From contig JAFLRZ010000015.1 in NCBI GenBank assembly GCA_022511225.1, positions 1-46,484 on the forward strand: a DNA stretch of 46,484 nt, in the 5' to 3' direction. Shown one piece after another: positions 7,085 to 16,152 of this stretch. Below the pieces are notes generated by a model. It did no database searches and was not told the origin of the DNA. It saw only the letters and a list, made by a program, of their open reading frames with translations. How positions within the stretch are numbered: position 1 is the first letter of the stretch; each line of letters starts with the position of its first letter. The position numbers and the translations under genes were made by a program. Source of the DNA: Eubacterium sp. (GTDB lineage: Bacteria; Bacillota; Clostridia; Oscillospirales; Acutalibacteraceae).

Positions 7085-8641
7085 ATGAATAAGAACAAAT
7101 TATTGGCGGTCATGCTTGCCGCAACAATGGTTTGCACAACAGGCATGATGGCGGCGTGCGGAGACGGAAACAAAGACGACGACAAAAAGCCTGCCGGATC
7201 CTCGGGTTACAGTATGGACATAACCGAACAGGTGTCGAGCTGGAAAAAGACAACCAAAAACAACGCTACATACTATTCGGCAGAGGGCGTCGTTTACTGC
7301 GAAAAACCCACGACAAAAGCCAAGCAGGCGCTCAATATTTATGTTCCTGCCGAATATATGAACGATGACGGCTCGATAAACAGCTCCGGTACTCGCAACG
7401 GTTATACTGCCGAGACCGCGCCTATTCTTTATATAAACAGCGTGGGCGCATATCAAGGTAAGGTTCCTTACAAGATAACCGACGCCACGGAGACGCTCGC
7501 CATGAAACAAGGTTGGTACTTCGATTATATAAATCAAGGCTTTGTTCTGGCATTTGCGGGAGCGCGGGGCAGAAGCGATTACGACAGCAATTCCGTTGCG
7601 CTCGGCAAGGCGCCTGTCGGATTGTCGGACTTGAAAGCCGGAATACGCTTTTTAAAGCACAACGGCGATAAGCTCCCCGGCGATACCGACAAGATAATTT
7701 CGAGCGGAATGAGTGCGGGCGGAGCTATGAGTATGCTTATTGCAACGTCCGGCAATTCATCCGAGTTCGACAGCTATTTGCAAGCTATGGGCGCGGTGAT
7801 GGACGAAACGGACGACGTATATGCTGCGCAAGCATACTGCCCGATTACCGATTTGGACTACGCTGATTTCGCTTACGAATGGATGTTTAAAAATGACAAC
7901 AACAATACGGCGAACGGGTTGAGCGCGTTCCAAAAGGCGTTGTCTGCCAATTTCTACAACGAGTACATATCGTACTTCAACAGCAAAAATATCAAGGTCG
8001 GAGAAGTAACATATCAGCTCGGATCGGACGGCAGAAGCGGGACGTTTTACGATTGGTTGCTCGAGCAGTACGCAATTTCGTACCGAGTGAACGCGGGGGA
8101 GAATGCGACTCTTCCGAGTTACTTATCGTCGCTTGATTCCATAGTGACAAATCACAACCATCGTTCCAAGGTGTGTCCTACGTTCGATTCGCTCGATATT
8201 TCCACGACGGCAAGCGCCAGTTCGGAAAACGGCGTATTCGGCAATCCCGCCGCGAGCTTAAAGGATGCCGATTTTCAGCGGCACTTCTGCGTAGGTGTGA
8301 CGGAACAGATAAAAGCGCTTGAATCACAATTCCCCACGGAATATGCCAAATATTATGAGGCATATAAGGCGCAGAGCGATCTTGCGGAAGTTAAAAAGCA
8401 AGTCGAGCTGTATAATCCTTACACCTATCTCTACGCCGGCAACACCGACGTCGCGCAAAAAATTCGCATTTGCGTAGGCTCGGCGGATTCGGATACGTCC
8501 ATTGCGGTAACAGGTCAGCTCACGCTTACATTGCGCTCACTCGGAATAGATACCGAGTACGCAATCATGTGGGGGCAGGGACATACCGATGCCGATCTTG
8601 CGGGAGCGTATGAGGCGTGGGTAAACAGCATAAGCAAATAA
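7085..8641 (+). CDS. tannase-like (subtype B) esterase lipoprotein
   Basis: This 518-residue alpha/beta hydrolase is anchored as a lipoprotein (signal peptide ending MAAC, Cys25). The nucleophile is Ser210 in SSGMSAGGAMS. Asp468 or Asp470 in VGSADSDTS and His500 in WGQGHTDAD are the probable triad partners. The AYCPITDLDYADFAYEWMF segment and the long insert between strand and acid residue resemble bacterial tannases of the Lactobacillus plantarum type, which hydrolyse galloyl esters. The start is set by GGAGG at 7075-7079. It lies in a run of lipoprotein genes followed by a GH3 glycosidase, which fits extracellular attack on acylated plant glycosides. The substrate is inferred from resemblance, not shown. 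Confidence 0.8.
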   Translation: MNKNKLLAVMLAATMVCTTGMMAACGDGNKDDDKKPAGSSGYSMDITEQVSSWKKTTKNNATYYSAEGVVYCEKPTTKAKQALNIYVPAEYMNDDGSINSSGTRNGYTAETAPILYINSVGAYQGKVPYKITDATETLAMKQGWYFDYINQGFVLAFAGARGRSDYDSNSVALGKAPVGLSDLKAGIRFLKHNGDKLPGDTDKIISSGMSAGGAMSMLIATSGNSSEFDSYLQAMGAVMDETDDVYAAQAYCPITDLDYADFAYEWMFKNDNNNTANGLSAFQKALSANFYNEYISYFNSKNIKVGEVTYQLGSDGRSGTFYDWLLEQYAISYRVNAGENATLPSYLSSLDSIVTNHNHRSKVCPTFDSLDISTTASASSENGVFGNPAASLKDADFQRHFCVGVTEQIKALESQFPTEYAKYYEAYKAQSDLAEVKKQVELYNPYTYLYAGNTDVAQKIRICVGSADSDTSIAVTGQLTLTLRSLGIDTEYAIMWGQGHTDADLAGAYEAWVNSISK

Positions 8642-8662
8642 CTTAATATAAGGAGAATAAAA

Positions 8663-9586
8663 ATGAAAGGTAAAAAAATAACAGCGTTACTTTTGACCGC
8701 GGCATTTGCATCGGCTGCCGCAATCGGTCTTGCGGCGTGCGGCGGCGATTCGACTCCGACCGGCGGCGGCGACAATTCCGGATTAAAAACAGGCGGGTGG
8801 AATGACTTTACTCATACTTACACCGACAACACGGGCGCGGAAGTCAATCTCGCGTACAGCTTGTATGTCCCCACCGTTTACGACGGTAAGAAGGATTTGC
8901 CGCTCGTCACATACATTCCCGACGCTACGATAAGCGCCGTCGCAAGGACAAAAACCGCTCAGTGCCCCAAATATTGGAAAGGACACGACAGCTCGCTTAT
9001 TCTGATCCTTACATCCGACAAGCTCGGCAACGATCCTACGGACACAACCACGCAGGGGGGACAGATTGTTCCCATAATAGACAAGCTTTGTCAGGACTAT
9101 GCAATAGACAGCAGCAGACTGTATCTTACCGGACAGTCCAAGGGCGGCATATATGATTTTGCACTAAACGAAGCATATCCCACCAAGTTCGCCGCCACCG
9201 TGTACGTAAGCTGTCAGATGGGCGGAGACGTAGGTGACGCGCAGTACAACAGAATTTTGCAAGGCGAGACGTGGGCGAATCAGAATTTTGTGTATATCGC
9301 GTCCAAACTTGACGAAAAAGCGCCGTATGGGCAAAAAGCCATAATGGATGCGTTAGACGCTAAAGGCACCGATTACGGATACCTTACCGATCTCGACCAT
9401 AAAGACATTTCGGCAACGAGCGATCTTATCAAAGCGGAGCTTGATAAGGGCAATAAAAACAACATATTCCAATTTAAACAGGTTACCGCGAACGGCGACG
9501 GAGCGCAGGAGCATATGCAGGGCTTCCAATACGGATATATGGTCGACAGCATTTACGACTGGCTTATGGCACAGAAAAAGGCATGA
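8663..9586 (+). CDS. alpha/beta hydrolase lipoprotein (esterase-like)
   Basis: This 307-residue exported lipoprotein (lipobox LAAC, Cys26) has an alpha/beta hydrolase domain of the polyhydroxybutyrate depolymerase/feruloyl esterase-like group. Visible are the strand LPLVTYIPDA, the elbow YLTGQSKGGIYDFA with nucleophile Ser159, and a candidate catalytic His284 in DGAQEHMQGFQ. The acid residue may be Asp in SKLDEKAPYG. It starts 21 bases after the tannase-like gene with AAGGAG before the ATG, so the two are probably co-transcribed. It likely works outside the cell on an ester substrate. Exact specificity cannot be read. Confidence 0.8.
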   Translation: MKGKKITALLLTAAFASAAAIGLAACGGDSTPTGGGDNSGLKTGGWNDFTHTYTDNTGAEVNLAYSLYVPTVYDGKKDLPLVTYIPDATISAVARTKTAQCPKYWKGHDSSLILILTSDKLGNDPTDTTTQGGQIVPIIDKLCQDYAIDSSRLYLTGQSKGGIYDFALNEAYPTKFAATVYVSCQMGGDVGDAQYNRILQGETWANQNFVYIASKLDEKAPYGQKAIMDALDAKGTDYGYLTDLDHKDISATSDLIKAELDKGNKNNIFQFKQVTANGDGAQEHMQGFQYGYMVDSIYDWLMAQKKA

Positions 9587-9654
9587 CCGTTTAGGCAGAA
9601 AAACATACCCTATAGGAATTTCAACTTGTATCATTTCAACTATATAATTATCAT
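9586..9654 (+). promoter_or_regulatory. LytTR-type site pair and promoter of lipoprotein gene
   Basis: ACCGTTTAG (9586-9594) matches the LytTR consensus at all nine positions, and ACCCTATAG (9607-9615) follows 21 bp later. A -35 TTGTAT (9626-9631), a 17-bp spacer and -10 TATCAT (9649-9654) stand at exactly the same distances as in the kinase promoter. An overlapping alternative pair is TTTCAA (9619) with TATAAT (9643), spacer 18. The first half-site overlaps the stop codon of the preceding hydrolase gene. Confidence 0.65.
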
Positions 9655-9691
9655 AAAACTACCAAAATAAATTTTCGGAGGAAAATGTAAA

Positions 9692-10933
9692 ATGAAGAAA
9701 GTAAAAAAACTCTTGACAGCCGTAACGGCTCTCGCACTTGCCGGAACCTGCGGCGTCGCGCTCGCAGCGTGCGGCGAAACAAATGCTGCAAACACGGACG
9801 CCAAAAAGTCGTATTCCATGACCATTAATTCGTGGTCGGACTACACCGACGAGCACGAGGTTCCTTTCCTCACCGGTCAGAGCGGCGCTATATTCGGCTT
9901 TGACAGCTGGATCGTCAGCGGCACCAAGGTCAACTTCGACGACGACGGCAATCCCATAGACTGCTATTGGACGTTCAATCTCGAAGTAGAAGACAGCATA
10001 GTCAAGAACCATGTGGACTATGTCATGACATACTACTTCCACGGCGGCGCTTCCGAGCTTTACGACAATCCCATCGATGCGGTTTACAAGTTCTATGGCT
10101 TGGGCTACGAGATTAAAGGCGGATATCACCTCTATGTCGCCAACTTCGCGGAAGCGACGATCACGCTTAACTGCGCGGTGGAAACTCCGGGCTGGCCGGA
10201 AAACGGCGACACCGGCGAAGGCGAGGGCGTTTTCTCGAGACTTGAAGGTCCCAACGGTACCATTTATTATCATTACTGCAATTCGGATATTCAGGCCGCA
10301 GGCGGTCATTACGGCTTCCCGTTCCAAGCCAATCTTACTCAGGGCTTCAGCGAATGCGACGTGCTTGTCTCCGGCTCCAAAATCAGCGGATTTGACAATG
10401 TAACCGGCAACAAGGCCGTCGTAGTCGAAGGCGGTTCGAGCAGCAGCGGTGGCCCCGGCGGAGAACTTCCCGGCGGTCCCGAAGGTCCCGGCGGAGAAGA
10501 GCCGGCAGCACCTTCGTACATCTACGAGAATGAAATGTGGGCAGGTAGCGCGACAGTGGAAGCGCTCGCAGGTGCTTACACCTATTCCGAAACCGTTGCG
10601 GGCATGATGGCAGGTGAGAACTTCGCTTGGAATGTTGAGTTTACGTTTGAAGAAGAGGGCGGCAAGGTTACCGCGCATGCGACAAGCGATGAAGTTCAGT
10701 TTGGACCGAAGGATCTTACGTTCGAGGGAACCTACAAGGTATATCATAACAACGACGAAACTCTCATAATAATCAGTGGTCTCGGTGTCAAACCTCAGGA
10801 TGGCGGCTCTGTTCCCGGTGGAAAGACCGAAGGCGCAGCTCCCTCGGAGTATAACTTTAAACTCACCAATGCAAGCGGCAACACGATTTTGAAGCTTACA
10901 GGCACAACCCTTTCGCTTCTCGAAGTGAAATAA
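9692..10933 (+). CDS. lipoprotein of unknown function with Pro-Gly linker
   Basis: I do not recognise a family for this 413-residue protein. It has a signal peptide with lipobox LAAC (Cys27), a first domain of mostly polar beta-like sequence (about 40-245), a low-complexity Ser-Gly-Pro-Glu linker (about 248-276), and a second small domain (about 277-413) with alternating strands such as WNVEFTFEEEGGKVTAHA and TLIIISGLGVKP. GGAGG precedes the ATG. It has its own probable promoter with a well-matched LytTR site pair, so it may be a main output of the nearby two-component system. It is rich in Asp, Glu and Gly, as expected of an extracellular binding protein. Confidence 0.75.
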   Translation: MKKVKKLLTAVTALALAGTCGVALAACGETNAANTDAKKSYSMTINSWSDYTDEHEVPFLTGQSGAIFGFDSWIVSGTKVNFDDDGNPIDCYWTFNLEVEDSIVKNHVDYVMTYYFHGGASELYDNPIDAVYKFYGLGYEIKGGYHLYVANFAEATITLNCAVETPGWPENGDTGEGEGVFSRLEGPNGTIYYHYCNSDIQAAGGHYGFPFQANLTQGFSECDVLVSGSKISGFDNVTGNKAVVVEGGSSSSGGPGGELPGGPEGPGGEEPAAPSYIYENEMWAGSATVEALAGAYTYSETVAGMMAGENFAWNVEFTFEEEGGKVTAHATSDEVQFGPKDLTFEGTYKVYHNNDETLIIISGLGVKPQDGGSVPGGKTEGAAPSEYNFKLTNASGNTILKLTGTTLSLLEVK

Positions 10934-10956
10934 TATTAAAACAATCAAATATCCCG

Positions 10957-10997
10957 AAACGGCAGTTAGGCTGTTAATTGCCTAACCGCCGTTTTGA
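10957..10997 (+). terminator. terminator-like hairpin directly before the GH3 gene
   Basis: A 14-bp stem with one mismatch (AAACGGC-GTTAGGC against GCCTAAC-GCCGTTT), a short loop and TTTTGATTTT. It ends only a few bases before the ribosome site of the next gene (11002-11007), leaving no room for a promoter between them. Confidence 0.75.
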
Positions 10998-11014
10998 TTT
11001 TGGGAGGAATGTGT

Positions 11015-14000
11015 ATGAAAAATCAATCCGGAACATTAAGGTTCCCTAAAATACCGGTTATCATCCTGTCGGCGCTCGCGGCGCTGTTCCTTATAGTCGC
11101 AATAGTTGCTGACATCGTCATAAACAGTTATTGGGAAATTATCGCCGCGGCTTTTTCGGATACGGAATCGGTTACAAACCAAAACCTCATGGACGAGGCG
11201 ATAGAAGAAAGCCATGCGGTTAACGTCGAGCTTTTGGAAGAGGGCAGCGTTCTTTTAAAGAACGACGACAACGTTTTGCCCATTCCGTCCTCGACAAAAA
11301 AATTAAACGTGTACGGTATAATTTCCGCAAACATTTATCTTAACACCTCCGGTTCGGGCTCTGTAAATAACGACAACGTTACGTCGTTAAAGACTGCGCT
11401 GGAAGGCGAGGGATACGAGATAAACAGTGCGCTTTGGAATTTGCTCAAGGCTCAAAAGGTAGAGGGGAATAACCCCGGAATTAACGAAGGCAGCACAATA
11501 GAAGACGCTGTCTCGGAAATTAGGCTCGCACAGTACAACAACGCGATGTCTTGGGAAAATGCAAAGACTTATTCCGAGTATGCGATTGTTACGTTTGGCC
11601 GCGCCGGCGCCGAAGGATCCGATCTCAGCCGCGGCAGTGCCACTAAGACGAGCATGCTCGAGCTTGGAAGCAGCGAGATAGCTTTGCTCAAACAGCTTCA
11701 CGACACGGGCTTTAAGGTCGTCACGCTTATAAACAGTTCACACGTAATAGAGTTAGGACCTGTAATACAATACTCGGACGCAATCTTGTGGATTGGCGGC
11801 CCCGGACTTTACGGTTTGGAAGGTGTGGCGCATGTGCTTTCCGGCAAGGTCTCCCCGTCAGGCAGACTTGTGGACACATGGATGTACGAGCAGGAAACAA
11901 GTTCTACATATTACACCGCACAGCAGTACAATTACAGCGGAGCTTCGGGCGGTTACACCAACTATAACGAAGGTATTTACATAGGATATAAGTGGTACGA
12001 AACTGCCGACGCCGAAGGCTACTGGGATAAAGCGCCTTACAGCGGTTATGACAATGTAGTCGCTTACCCGTTCGGTTATGGACTTTCTTACGGCGAATTG
12101 ACGGAAGAAATAACCGACATTAAGCACGAAAACGGCGTTTTTACGTTTACCGTTAAAGCAACAAACGCGGCAGGTGCGGCGGCAACAAAGGACGTTTTCG
12201 AGCTGTATGTCGAAAAGCCCTATACAAACGGCGGCGTGGAAGTGTCCAAGGTCGAACTTGTAGCTTTTGCCAAGAGCGATATAATCACAAGCGGCGGCAG
12301 CTATTCCACTACGATAACGGTAAAAGACGAGGATTTGGCGTCCTACGACAGCTCGGCGGCAAACGGCGTGGGCGCTTACGTTCTTGCCGGTGGGGAATAC
12401 AAGTTCTACATTGCGAGCGGAAAAACGGGCGCACATTGCTGGAAAACCGCCAACGAGAGTAACAGCAAGACGTACACACTTACGGAAGTAGTGTATAGTG
12501 GAAATAACGGCAGAAGCAGCGACGCCGTGGCGGCGCAAAATCAGCTCGGCGCGGATCAAAATGACAACGCGCTTGCGATTGATGACAGTAATTCGGGATA
12601 TAAAGCGTTATCGCGCGCGAATAATTTTGCAAACGCTTCATCTACAATAGGCAGGTCTGCCGTTACCAATAACATTACGGCTTCCGAAAAGGTTAAAAAG
12701 CTTTTGACAGATTATACCGACTACGGCAAATATCACGGCGAAATCCTTTCCAATCTTAAAACAGAGCAGAAAAAGAAATACAGCTTTGCCGACTTATACA
12801 CGACGGACGCGGACGGCAAAGCGTTGTATGAGGCCGTGTTCGATGAGTCGACGGGCGAGCTTGTCGGTAAAAACATTACGGGCTCCGTCGATTACGACGA
12901 TGCGCGCTGGGATTATCTCATCTCGCAGATGTCGGTTGACGATATGCAAAAGCTCATCGGGCAGGGCGGGTGGATGACCGCCAAGGTCGATTCGATTGAC
13001 AAAATAAAGGGTGTCGACTACGACGGCCCGAGCGGACTTTCCAACCTCATGCAAAACTCGCTTGGAATTAAAACGCAATGCACTTCTTTTAACAGCGAGC
13101 CGGTCACTGCCTCCACATGGAATGTTGAGCTTGCGGATAAGCTCGGTAAAGCGGTGGCAAAGGAAGCGAACGCAAGCGGTCAGTCGGGTTGGTATGCACC
13201 GGGCGCGAACATTCACCGCACGCCTTTCGGCGGAAGAAACGCCGAGTATTTTTCGGAGGACGCCTACATTTCGGGAATAATGTGTGCGGCGGAATCGGGC
13301 GGAGCGCTGTCGCTTGGACTGTACTGCATGGCAAAGCATTTCGCATTTAACGATATCGAGGCAAATAGGACGTCGCTTGAAAACTGTTATATGAGCGAGC
13401 AAACCGCGCGCGAGATTTACTTGAAGGCGTTTGAAATCGGCGTTAAGAGCGGCGATGTTCCCGGGCTTATGTGCTCGTACATGTGGATAAACGGCGAATG
13501 GCTTGGCGGCGATTACGCACTGCTCACAAAAATAGTGCGCGACGAGTGGGGCTTTAAAGGCTTGATTACGACCGACAATGCCGGACAAGGCGGCGGATAT
13601 AAATGGATGTCTCCCGCAAAGATGATATATGCCGGCGGCGATATGGTTCTTGCCAATCCCACGCAGAAATTGCCGAATGAAATCAAAAATTCCGACGAAG
13701 GCATTTCGGCGATGAAAACTGCCAGCAAGCACATTCTTTACACGATTGCTTCGGCTTACCTCAACCGTCTTGAAGCGGCAAGAGTTGGCGAGAACAAATT
13801 CGAGCCGATCTTTGTTGTGATTAATGTTATCCTTTATGTTGTTGTGGGGCACCTAGTAATAGCGGACGGAGTGTTGCTTATAGTGTACTCCGTACGAAAG
13901 AAAAAATCGGCAAATGGCGATGGCGACGATTTGCAAGCAGCCGAACCCGATATAGCGCCGTCAGTTGACAGGCCGCAAGCAGACGATATGGTTGCAGATG

Positions 14001-14026
14001 AATCACAAACCGCACAAAACGACTAA
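11015..14026 (+). CDS. membrane-anchored GH3 glycosidase, permuted domain order
   Basis: This 1003-residue protein has a transmembrane helix near each end (about 10-36 and 932-955), so the enzyme body should face outside. Domain order is inverted relative to most GH3 enzymes: the (alpha/beta)6 C-type domain comes first (VELLEEGSVLLKNDDNVLPI onwards), then a fibronectin III-like stretch after YPFGYGLSYGE, then the TIM-barrel domain (from about 630) with KHFAFNDIEANR and the nucleophile Asp854 in GLITTDNAGQGG. This order is known in some ruminococcal and Butyrivibrio beta-glucosidases. GGGAGG at 11002-11007 selects the ATG at 11015. The tail is acidic and cytoplasmic. Sugar specificity is not certain. 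Confidence 0.88.
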   Translation: MKNQSGTLRFPKIPVIILSALAALFLIVAIVADIVINSYWEIIAAAFSDTESVTNQNLMDEAIEESHAVNVELLEEGSVLLKNDDNVLPIPSSTKKLNVYGIISANIYLNTSGSGSVNNDNVTSLKTALEGEGYEINSALWNLLKAQKVEGNNPGINEGSTIEDAVSEIRLAQYNNAMSWENAKTYSEYAIVTFGRAGAEGSDLSRGSATKTSMLELGSSEIALLKQLHDTGFKVVTLINSSHVIELGPVIQYSDAILWIGGPGLYGLEGVAHVLSGKVSPSGRLVDTWMYEQETSSTYYTAQQYNYSGASGGYTNYNEGIYIGYKWYETADAEGYWDKAPYSGYDNVVAYPFGYGLSYGELTEEITDIKHENGVFTFTVKATNAAGAAATKDVFELYVEKPYTNGGVEVSKVELVAFAKSDIITSGGSYSTTITVKDEDLASYDSSAANGVGAYVLAGGEYKFYIASGKTGAHCWKTANESNSKTYTLTEVVYSGNNGRSSDAVAAQNQLGADQNDNALAIDDSNSGYKALSRANNFANASSTIGRSAVTNNITASEKVKKLLTDYTDYGKYHGEILSNLKTEQKKKYSFADLYTTDADGKALYEAVFDESTGELVGKNITGSVDYDDARWDYLISQMSVDDMQKLIGQGGWMTAKVDSIDKIKGVDYDGPSGLSNLMQNSLGIKTQCTSFNSEPVTASTWNVELADKLGKAVAKEANASGQSGWYAPGANIHRTPFGGRNAEYFSEDAYISGIMCAAESGGALSLGLYCMAKHFAFNDIEANRTSLENCYMSEQTAREIYLKAFEIGVKSGDVPGLMCSYMWINGEWLGGDYALLTKIVRDEWGFKGLITTDNAGQGGGYKWMSPAKMIYAGGDMVLANPTQKLPNEIKNSDEGISAMKTASKHILYTIASAYLNRLEAARVGENKFEPIFVVINVILYVVVGHLVIADGVLLIVYSVRKKKSANGDGDDLQAAEPDIAPSVDRPQADDMVADESQTAQND

Positions 14027-14103
14027 CGGTCTTCAACCTTAGCACTACGGCATTAGCCGACAATAAATCAGTGCAACTTTCTTCATCTTTCCTCCTTTTG
14101 TAG

Positions 14104-14146
14104 CCGACGTGGGTGTTCGATTATCGACGCACACGTCGGTGTTTTT
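14104..14146 (+). terminator. terminator after GH3 gene
   Basis: An 8-bp stem CCGACGTG/CACGTCGG with further inner pairing (TCGA/TCGA) and a TGTTTTT tail. It lacks a T tract in the minus direction, so it serves the plus-strand gene. Confidence 0.8.
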
Positions 14147-14233
14147 GAAAGGATGAAGATGTTATCGGGAATTAAAGTCGTGTAATAATATTAATTTCAG
14201 ATATAGAAGATAAATGTTCTTTTAGCATTTTCT

Positions 14234-15079
14234 TCAGAACCGTTTTCGTTTTCTTGAATATATTCGTCCGTTTTTGCCTGTTACTAACTCGTAACGACTT
14301 GGTTGTACCCGGGGTATGATAACAGGCACTCGGTAAACTACTTGTTGCGGGCGTGGAAATAATATCTCGCCAACAGTTGGGTACTTTATTTCCGGAAATG
14401 ACGAACAAAAACTTTGACTGAATTGTCGAAGAAAAGACCATTGTAATATATGGCGGCTCGTTTTTTGGAACACTAACGGATCAAGATTGTCGAGCTTTAT
14501 ATACACCTTCATAGGTGTTAGTTTGCCGTTAACGTTCAAATCCACTGTATATTCAAGAAAAATATATACACCTTTCGGAATGACGCCTAAATGCTTGATA
14601 GCGCGCTTATTCCATTGTAAATCGGTATTACTGCATTGGCAAGGATCTAATGAACCGCCATTAACATTCTTGATATTGTCATTAGCATCGAATATCCATA
14701 TTAGTTCATAACCGGCAGAGGTATAAAAAAGATTGCGAGCTTGTATTTCCTCGTTACTTATTTGGCTGTGTTGGAACTCAAAAATGACTTTACCCACGCA
14801 AACATCGGCTCTGTGTTTTATGCCGTTATGTTCGATAGGAACTTCCCGACATTCAATCGGAAACTGCTCCTGCCACGACCTATGCCATTCCGACATATCA
14901 TAGTGCCAATCATCGGTACATTTTGTTCCTTGTTTATGAGAAAAGTAAGGCTTAACACAGTTAGAGTTAAACGCCTTGTTTATCAGTGGCTCATCACAAT
15001 AGGGACAATAGTATGTTGTCTCTCTATCTGCATTCTCAACTGCAACTCTATTTCGATTTTCGTCGTTTGCTATTATCAT
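14234..15079 (-). CDS. CoiA-like nuclease family protein
   Basis: This 281-residue protein resembles the competence protein CoiA family. An N-terminal zinc-finger-like pair (YYCPYCDEPL) and a KPYFSHKQGTKC segment precede a nuclease core with HRADVCVGKVIFEFQHSQIS and ELIWIFD, in which the Asp and EFQ residues are the probable metal ligands. A further Cys pair (DPCQCS) follows. CoiA helps process incoming DNA, but many family members sit in defence or mobile islands. Two ATGs are possible. AAGGA on the minus strand touches the first but stands about 8 bases before the one at 15079, so I choose the latter. It follows the WYL regulator by 22 bases, probably in one operon. Confidence 0.8.
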   Translation of the reverse strand: MIIANDENRNRVAVENADRETTYYCPYCDEPLINKAFNSNCVKPYFSHKQGTKCTDDWHYDMSEWHRSWQEQFPIECREVPIEHNGIKHRADVCVGKVIFEFQHSQISNEEIQARNLFYTSAGYELIWIFDANDNIKNVNGGSLDPCQCSNTDLQWNKRAIKHLGVIPKGVYIFLEYTVDLNVNGKLTPMKVYIKLDNLDPLVFQKTSRHILQWSFLRQFSQSFCSSFPEIKYPTVGEILFPRPQQVVYRVPVIIPRVQPSRYELVTGKNGRIYSRKRKRF

Positions 15080-15101
15080 AAAATTCATCCTTGTATGAGT
15101 T

Positions 15102-16094
15102 TTAACAATAAAGATTTTTAAGATTGGTTATATGTGTTTTGACTGCTTCTGCTGTCGAAGTGGGCGCAACCACTTTTAATAACTCGCCAAACGAACAGCA
15201 CCAGCCGAAAAATTGCGGACTGATTTGTACTTGAGCGGTAAACGTAAGTTTGCCGTTCTCTTTTGCCGTAAAGTTAATGTTTTCACCGAAACGGTCTATC
15301 ATAGCATCGAGCAGCTTTGTGTCAATTTCAAAGGTTACTTGTTCGGTTTCGCCCGTGAACATACCGAATACTTCGTTGTAATGCTTAGCCGGATCGAATT
15401 GTTTTGCTATGGCAGACGGCGTTATATCTTTGCTTTCCGTATTGACTTTTTCCATACGGTCTATCCTGTAATGAGCTACGCTGTCTTTATGTTTGTCGCT
15501 GTAACACACTAAATAATAGTTGTCGTTGGTAAATACCGTCGTTATGGGATTGACGGTATAGCGTTCTCCGTTCTTTCTGTAGTCTCTCTTTCCTTCGGCT
15601 GTGTAGTCGAAGTAAATAAAGGAAAGTTGTTTGCCGTTGGTAATTGCGTTGTCAATCTCATTGACGATATACAGTATATCTTCGTTTGTGTGTTTGGTCG
15701 TGTTAAACCAGATGTTTCTTTTTAGCAAAGCTGCTCGGTGTGAGCCGCCGAGCTCGGCTATTTTGTCAAGCAAAATTCCCGTTTTCTTCGGCGTAATAAA
15801 ACTCGCTGCCTGAACAGCGTCCATAAGTATGCGTAGTTCGGGAACGTCAAAGCTGCGGTCGGCTATAAAATACTTTGTACTTAATCCGCTCTCTTTTACT
15901 TGTATTATATCGTAGCCGCTTTCTACGAGCCGGGCTATGTCGCTTGCAAGCACCCGTCTGTCGCAGACTATCCCTTGTTCTTTTAGCTTTGAACATAGTT
16001 CCGACGTGGAGAGCGGACGGTCTTCGTCCGAGTCTTGCCTTAATATTTCGAGTATCTTCAGTAGTTTGATTTTCGATGCGTTTTCGCGTTTCAT
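15102..16094 (-). CDS. WYL domain transcriptional regulator
   Basis: This 330-residue protein has an N-terminal winged helix (KLLKILEILRQ...LSTSELCSKLKEQGIVCDRRVLASDI) followed by the WYL domain, with the strand LSFIYFDY and the NPITTVFTNDNYYLVCYSD segment, and a C-terminal extension (QVTFEIDTKLLDAMIDRFG). WYL proteins sense ligands, often nucleic acid or nucleotides, and many repress phage-defence operons (BrxR, CapW). The upstream region holds two TTGTC-N10-GACA palindromes between this gene and the divergent recombinase, its likely operators. The frame runs 26 codons further upstream, but AAGGCGG and family alignment favour the ATG at 16094. Confidence 0.9.
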   Translation of the reverse strand: MKRENASKIKLLKILEILRQDSDEDRPLSTSELCSKLKEQGIVCDRRVLASDIARLVESGYDIIQVKESGLSTKYFIADRSFDVPELRILMDAVQAASFITPKKTGILLDKIAELGGSHRAALLKRNIWFNTTKHTNEDILYIVNEIDNAITNGKQLSFIYFDYTAEGKRDYRKNGERYTVNPITTVFTNDNYYLVCYSDKHKDSVAHYRIDRMEKVNTESKDITPSAIAKQFDPAKHYNEVFGMFTGETEQVTFEIDTKLLDAMIDRFGENINFTAKENGKLTFTAQVQISPQFFGWCCSFGELLKVVAPTSTAEAVKTHITNLKNLYC

Positions 16095-16117
16095 AGTACA
16101 CCGCCTTAATGATATAA

Positions 16118-16146
16118 AGTATAGCACAAGACCGTCCGGTTGTAAA
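16118..16146 (-). promoter_or_regulatory. promoter of WYL-CoiA operon
   Basis: On the minus strand TTTACA (16146-16141), a 17-bp spacer and TATACT (16123-16118) preceded by TG (extended -10). The first palindrome lies just upstream of its -35 box. Confidence 0.65.
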
Positions 16147-16152
16147 GTAAGG

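Noticed and set aside
9659-10948. 429-codon minus-strand open frame opposite the lipoprotein gene
   Set aside because: It mirrors the plus-strand gene, which has a signal peptide, lipobox and ribosome site. The minus frame has Cys/Arg-rich sequence with no domain.
12794-13852. 352-codon minus-strand open frame opposite the GH3 gene
   Set aside because: It is antisense to the conserved GH3 catalytic domain and has shadow-type composition with no motif.
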